Below, one piece after another: positions 24,110-36,880 of a DNA stretch of 64,000 nucleotides. Where the stretch lies: positions 13,051,895 to 13,115,894 of the forward strand of contig NC_039481.1 in assembly GCF_003590095.1 (NCBI RefSeq), given 5' to 3'. This stretch comes from Trichoplusia ni (lineage: Eukaryota; Arthropoda; Insecta; Lepidoptera; Noctuidae). Numbering within the stretch: position 1 is the first letter of the stretch; each line of letters begins with the position of its first letter. Position numbers and translations under genes: made by a program. The notes beneath the pieces were generated by a model. That model saw nothing but the letters and a program-made list of their open reading frames with translations. It ran no database searches and had not been told where the DNA came from.

Positions 24110-27100
24110 TCAGCTGGAGAGAGCCGCGTCGTCGATCAGAGGTACCTTGGCCACTTCAAAGAAGATTGTGTGCGAGTATTTATTCCTAACTGTGCTGATT
24201 GCGGATTTGGGCTTCTTATGTAGAGTTGCGTTTTGGGCGAGCGCGATGGGGAGGATATCCTTAACGGTGTATCCTGTGTACACGACAATTAAATGAATAT
24301 AATATATTCATATTATAATGAGAACCAGCATGTCTGAGCTAATCTTATACAGACTTTGACAAGAAGTCATTACATTGAATATGCAACAATATATCCGTTC
24401 AAACCAACGTAAAAAAAATAACGAACCTGTATAATACTGTAGTGTGGGCGTCCAGTTACCGATGGACTTCATCCTGAGCGCGAGGTAGAGTGCGGCTGCG
24501 GCCATCTTGCTGTCGGAGTGCTCCAGCAGGCTGTACTCCAGCAGGCACTGCTCCAGCACGAAGCGCGCCAGCGTCAGCGTCGGCATCGACACGCGGGCGC
24601 ACTGGACAGATATACTCACTTGTAGAAATGTTTTATGCATAGTTCTTCCAGATTGTACATGAGGAAAAAGGTTGTGGTCGTTTATCATAATATCTTTACA
24701 CATTTCACGAAAATGGCGGTAGCTAGGGTGTACGGTAGTTCGAGTAACCATTCAATAAACACATTTTTTATCATTTAATAATTTTTGACATAGTTACCAA
24801 AGGATGCTGAACTATCCAATAAAAGAGAGCTCAGATAAGCTTTTCCTTTCAGATAAATTGACATAACTGAATCTCAACACACTGGACCGAGTGTCGAAAT
24901 TTATGGAATTAAGGTGCTTAATTAACAATTACGATAAATTTTGCAAATATATCTACAGATCTCTTACCCTGGCGTATCTCCTGAGGAACCGGTAGGACAG
25001 CGGGACGCCGAGATCGAAATCTACGACGCGCAGAATGTTCATCTCCATCTTGAGCAGCTGGCTCAGCGTGTACGCGCCGTCGCAGATGTACAGGAAGTCG
25101 TCCACGAGGGGGGGAATGCGCTCCTGTTATGGAACATCCATTATATTTGAAACCTTCCAAAGACTTGGGTCAAGGACATCAAATTAAAGTGCGAAAAATT
25201 GCGTTTCGTGTGAAAACCGAGTTATAGACGTAAATAATGAACAAAATCAGTTTTTTAGGTCATTTTATAAGTCAACTTACATCAAACTTGGAAGCAATAA
25301 ACAATGCTGATGCCCCAAGCAGCTGCAGTTCCTCCTTCGTGAGGTGGTCCTTCTCTGGCTGCGTCTTAGAAGACCTGGTTAAGAACAGGTCGACAAGCTT
25401 CACAGCCAGATATAGAGTCTCGTGGTTGAGCTCAAAGCTCTCCTGGACCTCCACCATCCAGTCCACCAGGAGTGCCCGCATCCACGATGTGATCCCTTTC
25501 ATCCGTTGCAGGTAATCGTCAATAGGGAACAGGTGCTAGAAAATGAAAGTGGAAACTACAACATAGTTCCAACTCAAATATAAATCAAGGCTTTTTACAA
25601 CATCTTTCAACTGAGATTACTTTCTTACATTCAATGTTTATGATACTATTCTATTTGTCTGAGGGGCTGGATACAACAAGGTAAAACATGACTTGACTAT
25701 CAAATATCAAAAAATACTCACCTCTCTGCTCTTCAAATAATTGAATATGTCCATAGCATAGTTTGACACCTGGAAAGTGTCATTCCAGTTCTCCTGGTCG
25801 AAGTCAGGAACATCAGAGGGTGGCTTGTGCGGTGTTTCAGTCTCTTCATCCAGGGACCGAATAGTATCATCCAAGTTGACCTTGTCCAACTTGTCACTTA
25901 TTGTCTTGTATTCCTCCTTTGAGGTTTCTGAGGGGCTGCTGAAGACATAATACAGTTATAGACAAGCTATGTAACAATTGAACAAGTGTAAGATAATTAC
26001 AGTGAGTATTTATTGGTGTTCTAAATGTGGACTGACCTACTTCAGTATGTTTAACTGAAATGTGTCTCTGTCAATTAAGACCATTTAAAATTTTAAACAA
26101 GATATCTATAATTTATACAAGATTTTTGTTTGGGAATTCAAATGTAAATGGTTTTTATGACAGAGTACTAATAAATTATAATTGATTCAAATCTGTAGCT
26201 AGTAGAGTGGGATGGTATTTCCCAGCTAAAGTTGAATAATTCAATACACTTCCTAATCTAAAGGTGTTTGAGAACACACAAGTTTAAACAAAAACAAATA
26301 GACTAACGTAGTTTCCAGAGCAGTCATGTACAGTGATGGTTCGGACACATCACTCCTTGCTGACTTAGCAGAGCTCTGGCTTTGATTCTGGTTGATGCTC
26401 TTGTCTTTTTTCTGCTCTTGCTGGTGAATGTTCTTCAGGATGCCATTCTGAGCACGAGTAGCCACTGGCTTGGGTGGATCCTTAGCAAAGTGCTTCTGTA
26501 CAGCATCTAATGCACTTGTAGCAACCCTCTGGAATGTCTTTGCCTTGGAGGACTTACCATTCAAGGTGGTCTGTGGTTTGATACTCTAGAATAAAATTAT
26601 ATAGGTAATTATAAAATTGAAAACTCTAACCTGCCTATTAGTCTTAGATTCATTGACAACTCTTAATAAGTTTTTAGTTGTTTATGAGAAACCTTGTGAT
26701 GTGATCCATAAAATAGAACAATCTTTGAAACTCCTTCACAGAACAAATTATTGTGAAAAGTGATGAATGAGTAGGTAAGACAAGTATTACTTTGAATCAT
26801 TTAGCTCAAAGAAAAATACAGCTAATATTGCCTTCATTAACAACATGGAACAGTAGGTAATAAGTGGCACTAAAGAAAGGAAGATAAAAGTTGAAAACTT
26901 TGTTATCTCTCAGCTCAACATTTGATGACCTTGGCCTATTTTGTGCTCATGTTTGCAAAAATAATTAATAATAATGTAAATAATGTATAATGTAAATTTA
27001 CATATTGATACCACAGGGCTCCAGCAATGCTTAAACAAGATGTAAGATATTAAAGAGCATGCATACACACTTGCCAAATTGGCACATTCTGCAAAAATCA

Positions 27101-27574
27101 GTTTTGGAGGGAAAGTTCATTGACCCATATTACATATGGCTAAATTTGTTTCACTAATATCTTATAAAGGGATTCTGAATTTTGCACACAATATAACAAT
27201 AAACTATGATTATTTGAACTTATTAGGGCAAAAGTACCCTCAGATAATTAGTTGATAAAGAAAGTGATTCAAACCTTTACAGATGGAAGTATTTTGCTTT
27301 CCACGGTGACCTTCTTAAGCCCCAAGACTTTGTCTTTATCCTGGAGAGCGCTAGTCTTGTTAAAAGCGTTTGTAATGTCTCCAAATGCAGCCCTCTTAGC
27401 TGTAACATCTTTGAGAGGACTGTCAGCTTTCCTCTTGTTTGGTACTTTTAAACTGTCCTTGTGAGTTTTCAGAGAAGCTAATTGCTTACTCCTTGTCGTT
27501 ATCCCATGCCCCAGTAAACCGTTCAAGTTCTCATTGACGCCGATCGGCTTCGATGCCAACCTGGTTGGCGCCAT
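24110..27574 (-). CDS. CycB3: Cyclin B3, seven exons, 514 aa
   Basis: A G2/mitotic cyclin that activates Cdk1 and promotes anaphase. Exons are 27574-27275, 26585-26308, 25938-25722, 25535-25281, 25123-24968, 24601-24427 and 24273-24110 (1,545 nt, all phases consistent). The B3-type destruction box RAAFGDITN is at residues 61-69, with Phe where B1/B2 have Leu. A basic NKRKADSP stretch precedes it. FQVSNYAMDIFNYLKSRE leads into the N-terminal cyclin box, with MRALLVDWMVEVQ at 284-296. The C-terminal box follows (CARVSMPTLTLARF, SKMAAAALYLALRM). The protein ends LIDDAALSS. The start MAPTRLASK is the first ATG in the exon; a TTTCAG just upstream suggests a 5' UTR intron. Length fits insect B3 cyclins. 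Confidence 0.95.
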
Positions 27575-27760
27575 TATGGAGGTACTGAAACAATCCTACA
27601 ATTATCACGTGCACTCATCTACGTGCTAAAAATAACACGATTTAAAATAATCCAACGCTTTTTAAATACAACAATTATAAAGTAAACGTAAACAAGCGTT
27701 TCAAACTCGTCACGTCTAACGACCAAAAATGGAGGCAAAACAAGCGAACATCGACACAGC

Positions 27761-27990
27761 GTCAAACGGTTATCTAACGTTTATTTCGTACTCACATTTA
27801 TTAAACGGCTGTAGCCGTTTTAATTGAATATTGGTTACTTTAGAAGATGCACAGCTTGATATTGAATACAAAATGATAACTTTATCCAAATTTTAAGATA
27901 AAATTCAACAAGACACCGGACTGATGAAACGTCTTCAAAAACCGTTGAACTGCTTTAAAATTTTATTGGTCCAACGGTAAACCAATGGGA
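27761..27990. promoter_or_regulatory. Myb-type AACGG and CCAAT cluster upstream of cyclin B3
   Basis: Within 230 bp are five AACGG/CCGTT cores (27765-27769, 27804-27808, 27815-27819, 27942-27946, 27973-27977). Two form the palindrome AAACGGCT-GT-AGCCGTTT at 27803-27820. Two opposed CCAAT boxes (27965-27969 and 27982-27986) bracket the last AACGG. Myb/MuvB and NF-Y sites are known drivers of mitotic cyclin promoters. That these sites act here is inferred from position, about 190-415 bp before the cyclin B3 ATG. Confidence 0.5.
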
Positions 27991-28599
27991 GGGAGGATGC
28001 AATTTACGTTCCGTTTGACGTTAGAGTGTCGGTATAGACTTAGGGAACTGTGAAACTGAGTTTCCTATGAGTAAATAAATTGTATTGATTCAAGTTATAT
28101 TCAGAATTGATTTAATACGAACTTAACCACAATACTTAACGAAACTTAACCATTTTTTGTCATGGCTTATGTCCTTTAACTATTACTTTGAAAAAGAAAC
28201 GTAGGTTGTCAATTTGCTATCGTTTTCGTTCCATTACTACTCTTAATTAGTATTTTAAGCATGACACGCAAAAAAAGTACGTGGAACAAAAATGTAAGTA
28301 TTAGTTTTTGGATATCTTCTGGCTTTTTCGAGTTTTAGCTATGATTTAAAAACGTTAAAAATAGCTATAGTATTTTTTCATGGTTTCCGATTCATCCAAT
28401 AATCAAAATATTTTTGGTTTTATGCTCAAGATTAGTAAACTTTGACAGATTCTAGCGAACTTCAATTATCAAGTTGTGGTCATACTACTTTGTTTTGGTT
28501 TTTAGTAAAAATAAATATTTAGTGATATCAACTTTTTAATTAAGGAGTTTATTCGTTGTTCGTAATTGTAGATGACGAATTACATTGCTTAACTTAAAA

Positions 28600-31500
28600 A
28601 TGTTGGGTGGAGTAAAACTTAAAGTCACGTATGCCCATGAAAAAACTTGCTTCGCTTATATCAGTCCAAAGTACAGCACAAATAATGAGCAGGTAAGGAT
28701 TAGGACAATAAAATAATAAAGTAATGCTTATAAAACGCTTGTAGATAAAATTATATTTTAATTGGCGTAAATTGTAATACAAGTTGAGGTTAGGATCTTG
28801 TTTACATAAAAGAAAATAATTTAATGAGAACAGATTGATTGTTGAGTGAATACTGATAAAACATAAATTACTTATTTGTAAATTTTAATCAATATATGCG
28901 AAATTTGTCGGCATTTTTAAATAGCCTCATATAATTTTAATTCAATTAGATGGAAATAAGCTGTATTTCATGTTGCTTTTGTTTCTTTTGAAACCCAAAA
29001 AAAAACTAGTATGTACACTTATTAATTTTAGTCATTATCTTAAAGATATTATTGACAGAGTTAAACAATATTTTTAGACACAATGCGTCCAAGTTCTATG
29101 CAGAGACAAGCAGATCCTCCTATGGGTGGTGTTCAACAGTGGCATCCAAGAAGGTTGTATAGCTTGCAATCCTATATACAGCCGTCTGGTGGGTCTGGAG
29201 GAGGGTGATGATGTCTTTGTGTCTCCATATGCTGACTTGAAGGTGCTGCCAGAGCTTTATGTGGAAACTGATAGTCCTGATGATCAGCAGATTTTGGTGA
29301 GATATTGAGAATGTTTGTTTGGCTTAAAAACTATGCTATTAAACCCTAGTGTTGCCCTTTGAAGTGTACTAACTTTTAAAACAATTAATAAAATGTAATT
29401 ATGTACAATAATACCACCTACATTATAGATATTTGACATAAAGTTTTGAAATAATTTATAAAATAACAAAATTAACTATCTATAACTATATCTTGCTTTG
29501 TTATTTAGATCTTTATAATACAATTTTGATATCTATGTTTGTGTTCCAAAAAGTCTGTTACATGACAATGCACTAATAATTATATGTATGTAACAGACTC
29601 AAGGTCTTGTGATAAGTCTTGCAAATGCAATTCGCATACTGTTAGCCTTCCAAACATCACACATAGCTTAATCAATAGATAGATTCTACAGGGAATTTCT
29701 ACCTACGTAATTTTGTAATGTCATCATCTTTGGGTTTCAGGAGCACAATGTAGAACTGCTACAATTACGCATCTTAGATCAATTGAGACTGGTAGTGGCT
29801 AACCAAAAGACGGTAGTCTGGATATCAGCATCACTCCCCATAGTATTCACTCCAAAACAAACCGGTATACTAGTGAACCACAGTCAAGTTATCGTAAAAA
29901 TGGACGCCTTTAACAGCATACATGACTTCCCAACTTTACCAACACCTGCACCTAAAGAAAATGAACATTTTAAGAACATTGGTGCTATCAACAAGGGAAT
30001 GCTAGCTCCATACATAAATGTACCAAAAAGATTAGTTCTAAGAGCGATACCAATAGACAGTGATGGTAAAAGAAACTTGATACATCCCTACACAGTATTC
30101 ATCCATGAAGATTTCATTGAAGAAAATTATAAAGATTTGACAGTAATTTTGTCTACAATAACAAATGTACCGTCAGTCCTAAGTGATAATGATGATGATA
30201 GTGAAAATAATAATATAGCAATCAATGATGTGTGTGTAGAAATTGTTCCAATAGACAGCGTGATCTATAGAAGTCTGTGTCGTGAAGTATACAACAAACA
30301 TATACCAGCAGTACTCATACCAAAAACTTTAAATTCTATAATCAACATAGAGAATGGCATGAGGATTATTTTGACTCTCATTGGCGAAAGCATCGACCAA
30401 CCAGAACACATAGACATCATAACATATTCAGACCAAAATCAAACAGAGACTGATGTTATAGAAAAATTTAAGAACTGTGTTGTAAGTGGTACACACTCTG
30501 GAAAAAAGTTTCTAATAAATAATGGACTTATTAAACAGAATGTAGAAATCAGTACTGGCTTCATACAATTTAAACTAAAACCAGAGAAATTGAAATTTAC
30601 GATGTTGAATTCGGAGTCTTTTAGAAATTGTACCATAGCTGCTAAGTGCTTGACTGACTCTGATATGACATTGCCCAAGCCTATAGTTTCAAAGCTAGAT
30701 TATGACTACAAGAATTACTGTAGAACAATGAAATTAATGGAGTCGCTAATTGAGAAGGTAATGTCTCACGTGTATTTTGAAATACATCGAGAGGCGACGT
30801 TTAAGGGTGCTTCCGAAATTAAAAGTAATGTTTTGGTTACTGGTAAGTAACATCCACCTTCATTGTATTTTACTATAATATAATAGTCTATCTGTAAAAT
30901 GGAAGAATTTTATAATATACTAGCTGACCCAGCAAAAGTTGTTTTGCCGATTTTTTTTTCTAGGTGTATGTATTTTTTAATGCCACATCATAAAAAAATA
31001 AAAACAAAAAAATTCGTCCAAAAAATAAAATATTTTTTTTAGTGTGGACCCTTGTCACTTAGGGGTATGAAAAATAGATGTTGTTCTATTCTCAGTCCTA
31101 TCCAATATGTATACAAAATTTCAGTTTAAGAATCGGTCGAACCGTTTCGGAGGAGTACGGTAACTAACATCGTGACACGGGAATTTTATATATTAGATTA
31201 TTTAGAATATTTTTTACCTGTTTATATAACAGTCATACAACAGTAATACATACATCAAACATGTGTCTTACAGGCATACTGATAAATCCTGTCGAAGTCA
31301 TAACTTGAACCATTTCTCTGCAGGCTTAAGTGGCACAGGAAAATCATCAATCTGCCATATCGTCCAGAAAGAACTGACAGTTTGGTCTCATATTCTGCAT
31401 TGCCGGTCTCTCAAAGGCCGTAAAGATATTCCCGAGATCCTTGGTAAGGCCATATTGATGTGCCAGGAACATAGTCCTGCGGTACTCATATGTGATGACG

Positions 31501-34500
31501 TGGACTCTTTGGTGCCGCCAAATGTTGAAGGTGCTTCGCCGCAAGATATAGCTTATTATCAAAGGTAGGTTGTTCTGCTGATAATGATACAATTTAGGGT
31601 GTGACATTTGATTTTACTTTTTGGTTTAAAGCTATAGTATTGTAAGAAGTCAAATCTCTGGCGACCAAACAGTGAAATATTAACCAATAAATTTTAACTG
31701 GAGTGGAGCGCAGAATTTATACAACCTTATTTCCTCAACTCCGCCTAGGAACTTCGCTTCCCGTCATTATCAGGCCTACACCTAACCATTGTTTTTTTTT
31801 GTTCAGATTGGCGGTAGTGATCAAGCACCTTCTACAGACGTGTTCGGGTGTGTGCGTGCTTATGACGTCAATTGACATGAAGGCGCTTCACCCCACATTG
31901 AGACAGTTCAGCGGGAAACCATTATTTACTGCCCATTTCGATATACCGGAATTAGAAAAGGTATGTAGAGAATCAAGAATCAATTGTAGATATTAAGAAC
32001 AAATAATATTTGTATTATAAAGTATCTTCATTTATAGGGTGAAAGAATAGAACTCTTCAAGCACTTGCTGAACGACAAGATCCGGCAAGAGTTTGAAATT
32101 CTGGACGACGACGTCATCAAGCTAGCAACAGACACAGCCGGCTCTAACGTCAGAGATATCGCTGATTATCTCAATAAAAAAATATTTAAAGCTGTCAAGA
32201 AGAAAAGTAAGAGTTCAATTCCTAAATTTTCTAATTATAGTTTTCCAATTAACACATGCTAAAAACTGTTTTGTTGCAGAAGCTAGCCCTGACGATCCAA
32301 AACCACGCCTAGTTGAAGACGTGACGAAAGATTTGGAGAAAGCAAACGAGTTCGATATTTGGGGCCCCGTCGGAGGACTCGAGGATGTCAAACAAGAACT
32401 GACTGAGTGTATATTCTGGCCAATCATGGTAGATATCTTCTCTTCTTACATTGAACGATTTGCGGAACGTTCGTTACGATCTTCCTTCCTGATCCAACAG
32501 ACTAAGGGAGACTGTGTTTTCGACCAGTGACATATTTTGATGTGTCAATTCAATAATAATATCGTTTATTTGCATAAAATGTTGTATAAGAGATGGTATA
32601 AAACTTTTTTTCAGAGCTAGACACATTCCGCGGTTATAAAACAGCATGCAAATGTTTGAGAAAACATCAATACATTTAAGCAATATATTTTTCCATATTC
32701 GTCCTTTTTAACATTTGTGATTATTTTCGCGTTGTGTTTTCCAAGACGGACAATTTCCCCTAGAAAACATCCGAAATGAAATGAAATGAAATTAAATGAA
32801 ATGAAATTATTTATTCTGCAAAAAGGATATTTTTTATCACTTTTACATGTCTTTTTTGAGAACGATGGAGCCGACATTTCCTAGCTGACTACCCTAAGAA
32901 GAAATGTCGAAACAAACTCAGGGGTCGCAGTCTCTTTTAAAGTCCAGACAATTTTCAAATTCGAGTGTATAAACTAATGCAGAGTATTTCAATAAATTGA
33001 TAATATACCTGCATAAGGTTTATACTTACAAACAAAAAAAAAATATAAAAAGATTTAAAAAATAAAAACGCAAATGAGTTGCATGTTATTAAATCAAATA
33101 ATAATTAATATTAACAAAAATAAATTCATGCAAAAGCACAAAAAATGTCACATATGTATAAGATTATATGCAAAAGCACAAAACATGCCAATAATTATGT
33201 ACACAAATAGCCGAGCCGAGTGATATTCGTTAATTTTCATTGTATATCCTGACTTATAGGGAAAGAGCTTTATTGCAATAATGACGGATCTATTAATAAA
33301 GAAGAATACCAACAATTTCTATTTTGGTACTCTTCTGTCTTATGTCTGACAGTCACCAACAACATTAAAAACCTTTTTCTTTTTTCTCCACCAGTACCCA
33401 GCGTTATTCCCGTCACAGTCGTGCGGCATCCTGCTGTACGGGCCGCCCGGCACCGGCAAGTCCCACATTGGCTCCTGCCTGGCTCGCCTCACCAACATGA
33501 ACATGATCACTGTTAAGGGACCGGAACTACTCTCTAAATACATCGGACAGAGCGAGAAGGCTGTCAGGGATATTTTTGACAAGTTAGTGCACTATTCTGG
33601 AACTAGTTGTTTCTTTTTACGGTCTCTTTTTAATATATATTTTAAAACGCCTCGTATCTTTAAGGTATTTTGTTCAAAATTCTTGAAAAAAGAACCGTTA
33701 AGAAAATATGTTTCTAAAATTTCTTAATGTTTAAAAAGTAAAAATCTGTCTAGTATCTAAGTTGGATAATAAAAAGTTTTAAACACGTATCTTTGCCTTT
33801 TTTGAACAACAATTTTGTTCACTGTAACTTGAACAATTTATTATTGTAGAACAAAAAAAAATACGTATTCCTTATTTGCTTTAAACTACAGACGGACAAT
33901 GAAAAAATGACATCATTCCTTTTGTTATACTTTTGTGTATTAGTTAAGCGCCTCGCAATAATCAAACGGATTGCCTCAAAAAGATGGTGGTTATGATTGG
34001 ACTTAAACCATCCGGTCTTCGAGTAAAACCCAAAAAATACACATCGTCTTAAGTAAGGACTCCTTAAAATTACTTTTGTCATTTATAATTGATAAAATTG
34101 GTTGATTATAATTTAATAATTTAATGTTTTGTTGCAGAGCTGACATGAAGCGACCCTGTATCCTATTCTTCGACGAGTTCGACAGTCTCGCGCCCAAGTA
34201 AGTGACTATTGTAAGTGTCGGCGTCGCTTTACAGCCCATCTAAGAATGTGGTGAAATGCCCACAAATTGTTTCGAAAAAACTATGGAAATTAAGCTTCTT
34301 TAGAAATTATGCCAAAAAGGTGAAGTTTAAACAAACATTTGGACATTGTTGCCAAATAATTTTCAACGGAGTGGCTATGTATGAATTATTGTGGAAAAAA
34401 CTCATAGTGTTTTCTACAATAATTCATAGTCTTCTGGTCATGGAAGTCTTAGTAAAGTAGCTTTAGTTGACTGTGTTCGACCCATTAGATTTTATATTTG

Positions 34501-36609
34501 TGTGTATCAAACCAACTTTGACCGGTCGCGATGGAGCGATAGTTGGAAAACGTTTACTCATTTAACGAAAAAGGGATTGATTATACAGGGTTTTTCAATA
34601 AGGGCTGGTAGATTTTGGAATGAAAAACAAGCTGTGTGTTAGGTTTTAACAAAACTCATATATGCCATTATGTATGGAAGATGACATTATACAAATGACC
34701 ACCTTGATTTCTCTCAGTAGCACGGATACGAGTGGCCCAATTTTGATGACTTTTTCGCTTAGATACGGTTGAATTTGATCGACTCCTTGTGTTATGTTCG
34801 CCTTTAGGGATTGGTTTTATCATCTGTTCAGTCAGTCTATTAGCACTGTTCAGTCGTGAAACCTGCCGCGGTAATTGGGCATCCGATACTGAATAATAAA
34901 AAAAAGATGTCACCAAGCAAAATGGCCGCCACGGGCCTCCAAAAACTACCCGTCCTTTTTGAAAAAAACCTACATTTTGCACCTCGTGGATCTGGTTTAA
35001 TGTCAAATAGTTACTGGATCGCGTCATAAGTCCAAAAGCCGTCATAAGACGGCTGATATTGACGTTGATGGCTGTTAATCTCAATAACATAATCGTAAAA
35101 TGTAGTGATGGCAGAAATTTTGTTGTGAGCTTATGCGAAACTGAGATTAAAATGAGTTTAAAAGCTTAAAGATGAACGTTGCTTCTGGTTTCTGAAATCA
35201 AAGTTTTTGTATACGACGCGTACTCGAAGGTGTTTGGTCGTCGTTGGAGTTCAGGATTCGTCCGCGATGTTCTGATCGCGGGCACCAGATATAAGTTTGT
35301 GCGTGGTCTAGACGCGGCCACGACTCGACGGGCGTGACAGACCGCGTGGTGAACCAGCTGCTGGCGCGGCTGGACGGCGCGGAGGGCGGCGCGCGCGGCG
35401 CGGTGCTGGCGGCCACCTCGCGCCCCGACCTGCTCGACCCCGCGCTGCTGCGCGCCGGCCGCCTGCAGCGACACGTCTGCTGCACGCTGCCCGACCTGGT
35501 GAGTGCGTGAGGCCCGCGTGTCCACCAGCTGCTGGCGCTACTCCGAGAATCTGTATTATACAGAACGAGAACATTCAGGCCATGATTGAGACACCCCGCA
35601 ACATCACTAGTCAGTGACAGCACTTGGCAGTAGGGGACGGTCCTAACCCGCACTTCAGCGTGAGACTGCGTGAGTATACTAGGTTATGACCAACGCAAAT
35701 GCCAGTGATAGAGGAAGCAATGACACTGATGCAACCCTATATGGTATCTGATCAAAAACCCTTCTGAATTACGATTACTTTTTTACCATTAAATATTTCC
35801 ATTTGTCTCGCAACAGCATGGTCGTTACGAAGTACTACGAACACTGACGAAGAATGTGCTCGTTGACGAATCAGTAGACCTTCAAGAGTTGGCGGAGAAT
35901 ACAGACGGGTACACACCCGCCGATCTCAAGTCAATACTGGTTACAGCACAGCTGACGAGGCTGGAAAAACAACTGGTAAGTCTAATAATTTGATATCCAT
36001 TATTTATTTCATAAGAATTGCACATGTTATTAAGCGCTTTTTATTTTTGTTCTAAAATCAAAAAGTGAAAGTCATTTGTTCAATTTAGGCTACTAAGTAG
36101 CACTTTTTGAAAGTCAGGTATATATCAATGAAAATGTCTTTGGTTTGGTCGTTCACAGGCAGCCAATGAGGAAAAAACAATGGAGTCAGTAGTGGTATAT
36201 AAGGAGGACATAGAAAGTGCCTTACAGGAGACGAAGCCGTCGCTGTCCAAACAGCAAATACAGTTCTACGATATGATGTGAGTATTATCCTTGCTTAATA
36301 GTCCACCCACGGCTACCCCAAATTCAACTCAGTAAGTCGCCTGCCTCTGTTATGAGGAAGAAAATTAATACCCGCATTAAATTCCTAATTTATTTCTTTT
36401 GTCTGTAACAAGAACAGCTTGACATTATATAATATGTTGCGCATGTGACAATTCAATGATACAATTCTTCCGGGCAGAGGCCTTAAGGAAAATAAAATAA
36501 TTTCGTTTTTAATTTATTTTCCAGATACAAAAGATTCCGAGGTGAAAGTCTAACACCAGAACAGCAATCAATAACAAGTCAGCAGAAACAAAGAGTTACA
36601 TTAGCTTAA
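28600..36609 (+). CDS. Pex1: Peroxisomal AAA ATPase Pex1, thirteen exons, 974 aa
   Basis: Pex1 with Pex6 extracts the ubiquitinated import receptor Pex5 from the peroxisome membrane. Exons: 28600-28692, 29078-29296, 29741-30842, 31324-31564, 31807-31960, 32038-32206, 32280-32428, 33395-33582, 34138-34197, 35312-35498, 35817-35975, 36159-36277, 36525-36609; total 2,925 nt, phases consistent. The N-terminal adaptor-binding domain is residues ~1-180. D1 has Walker A GLSGTGKS (472-479) but D529-D530 where an active Walker B has D-E. D2 has GPPGTGKS (725-732), ILFFDEFDSL with D784-E785, then RGHDSTGVTDRVVNQ and RPDLLDPALLRAGR with the sensor and arginine-finger region. This fits the family, in which D2 hydrolyses ATP. 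The protein is shorter than human Pex1 (about 1,280), mainly in the linker. Exon 10 is far more GC-rich than the rest. Confidence 0.95.
30912..31198 (+). mobile_element. Interspersed repeat copy in Pex1 intron 3
   Basis: About 285 bp starting TACTAGCTGACCCAGC, with inner blocks ACTTAGGGGTATGAAAAATA and CGAACCGTTTCGGAGGAGT, and ending TTTTATATATTAGAT. I recall this layout as a very common arthropod repeat, perhaps an RTE-type LINE 3' end. The class is uncertain. Confidence 0.5.
32765..32945 (+). repeat. GAAAT microsatellite with attached repeat unit, Pex1 intron 7
   Basis: (GAAAT)n at about 32,777-32,812 runs into TATTTATTCTGCAAA...GGATA, a block with TTATCACTTTTACATGTC, and GCCGACATTTCCTAGCT. 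A second, diverged copy lies at 57,683-57,830. The pair shows an interspersed family rather than a simple microsatellite. Confidence 0.55.
34588..35100 (-). mobile_element. Decayed DNA transposon, possibly mariner/Tc1-like, in Pex1 intron 9
   Basis: The minus strand has a 140-codon open frame (35,090-34,668) whose end, NQGGHLYNVIFHT, resembles the C-terminal tail of some mariner-like transposases. A WATRIRATERNQ segment precedes it. Downstream at 34,588 is ACAGGGTTTTTCAATAAGGG, which looks like a terminal repeat. No matching end is seen near 35,100. I read it as a 5'-truncated, broken remnant; the class is a judgement from memory. Confidence 0.4.
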
Positions 36610-36769
36610 ATAGACAATTATATTAATTTTATAGTAGTTATAAGTAGAAAATAATAGCTTTGACCAAATTGTCGGCAATACACGTTTAGAGAAATTACGA
36701 GCTTAAATTACCACGCTTGTTTGCGGGTGCACAGTTTTAGATGACGATATCCTAGGCCAAGTACCATGA

Positions 36770-36880
36770 AGTTTTAAACCATAGCAATTTCCCAACTATG
36801 TTGGGTCCGGCTTCTAGTCTAACCGGATTCAGCTAAGTACCAGTGTTTTACAAGGAGCGACTGCCTACCTGGGCATGAAG
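36770..36880 (+). mobile_element. Fragment of a moth SINE/LINE-tail repeat
   Basis: The phrase TTTCCCAACTATGTTGGG, then GGCTTCTAGTCTAACCGGAT and CAGTGTTTTACAAGGAGCGA, closely matches the copy at 47,110-47,345. This marks one interspersed family with two members in the window. Confidence 0.6.

Noticed and set aside
24918..25515. Plus-strand frames opposite cyclin B3 exons
   Set aside because: Antisense shadows; the minus strand has the complete cyclin boxes in phase.
32777..32812. A CRISPR-like or satellite array
   Set aside because: A simple GAAAT microsatellite in an intron of an animal gene; no spacers.
35166..35653. Three minus-strand frames of 88-151 codons, Arg/Ala-rich
   Set aside because: Antisense shadows of the GC-rich Pex1 exon 10.
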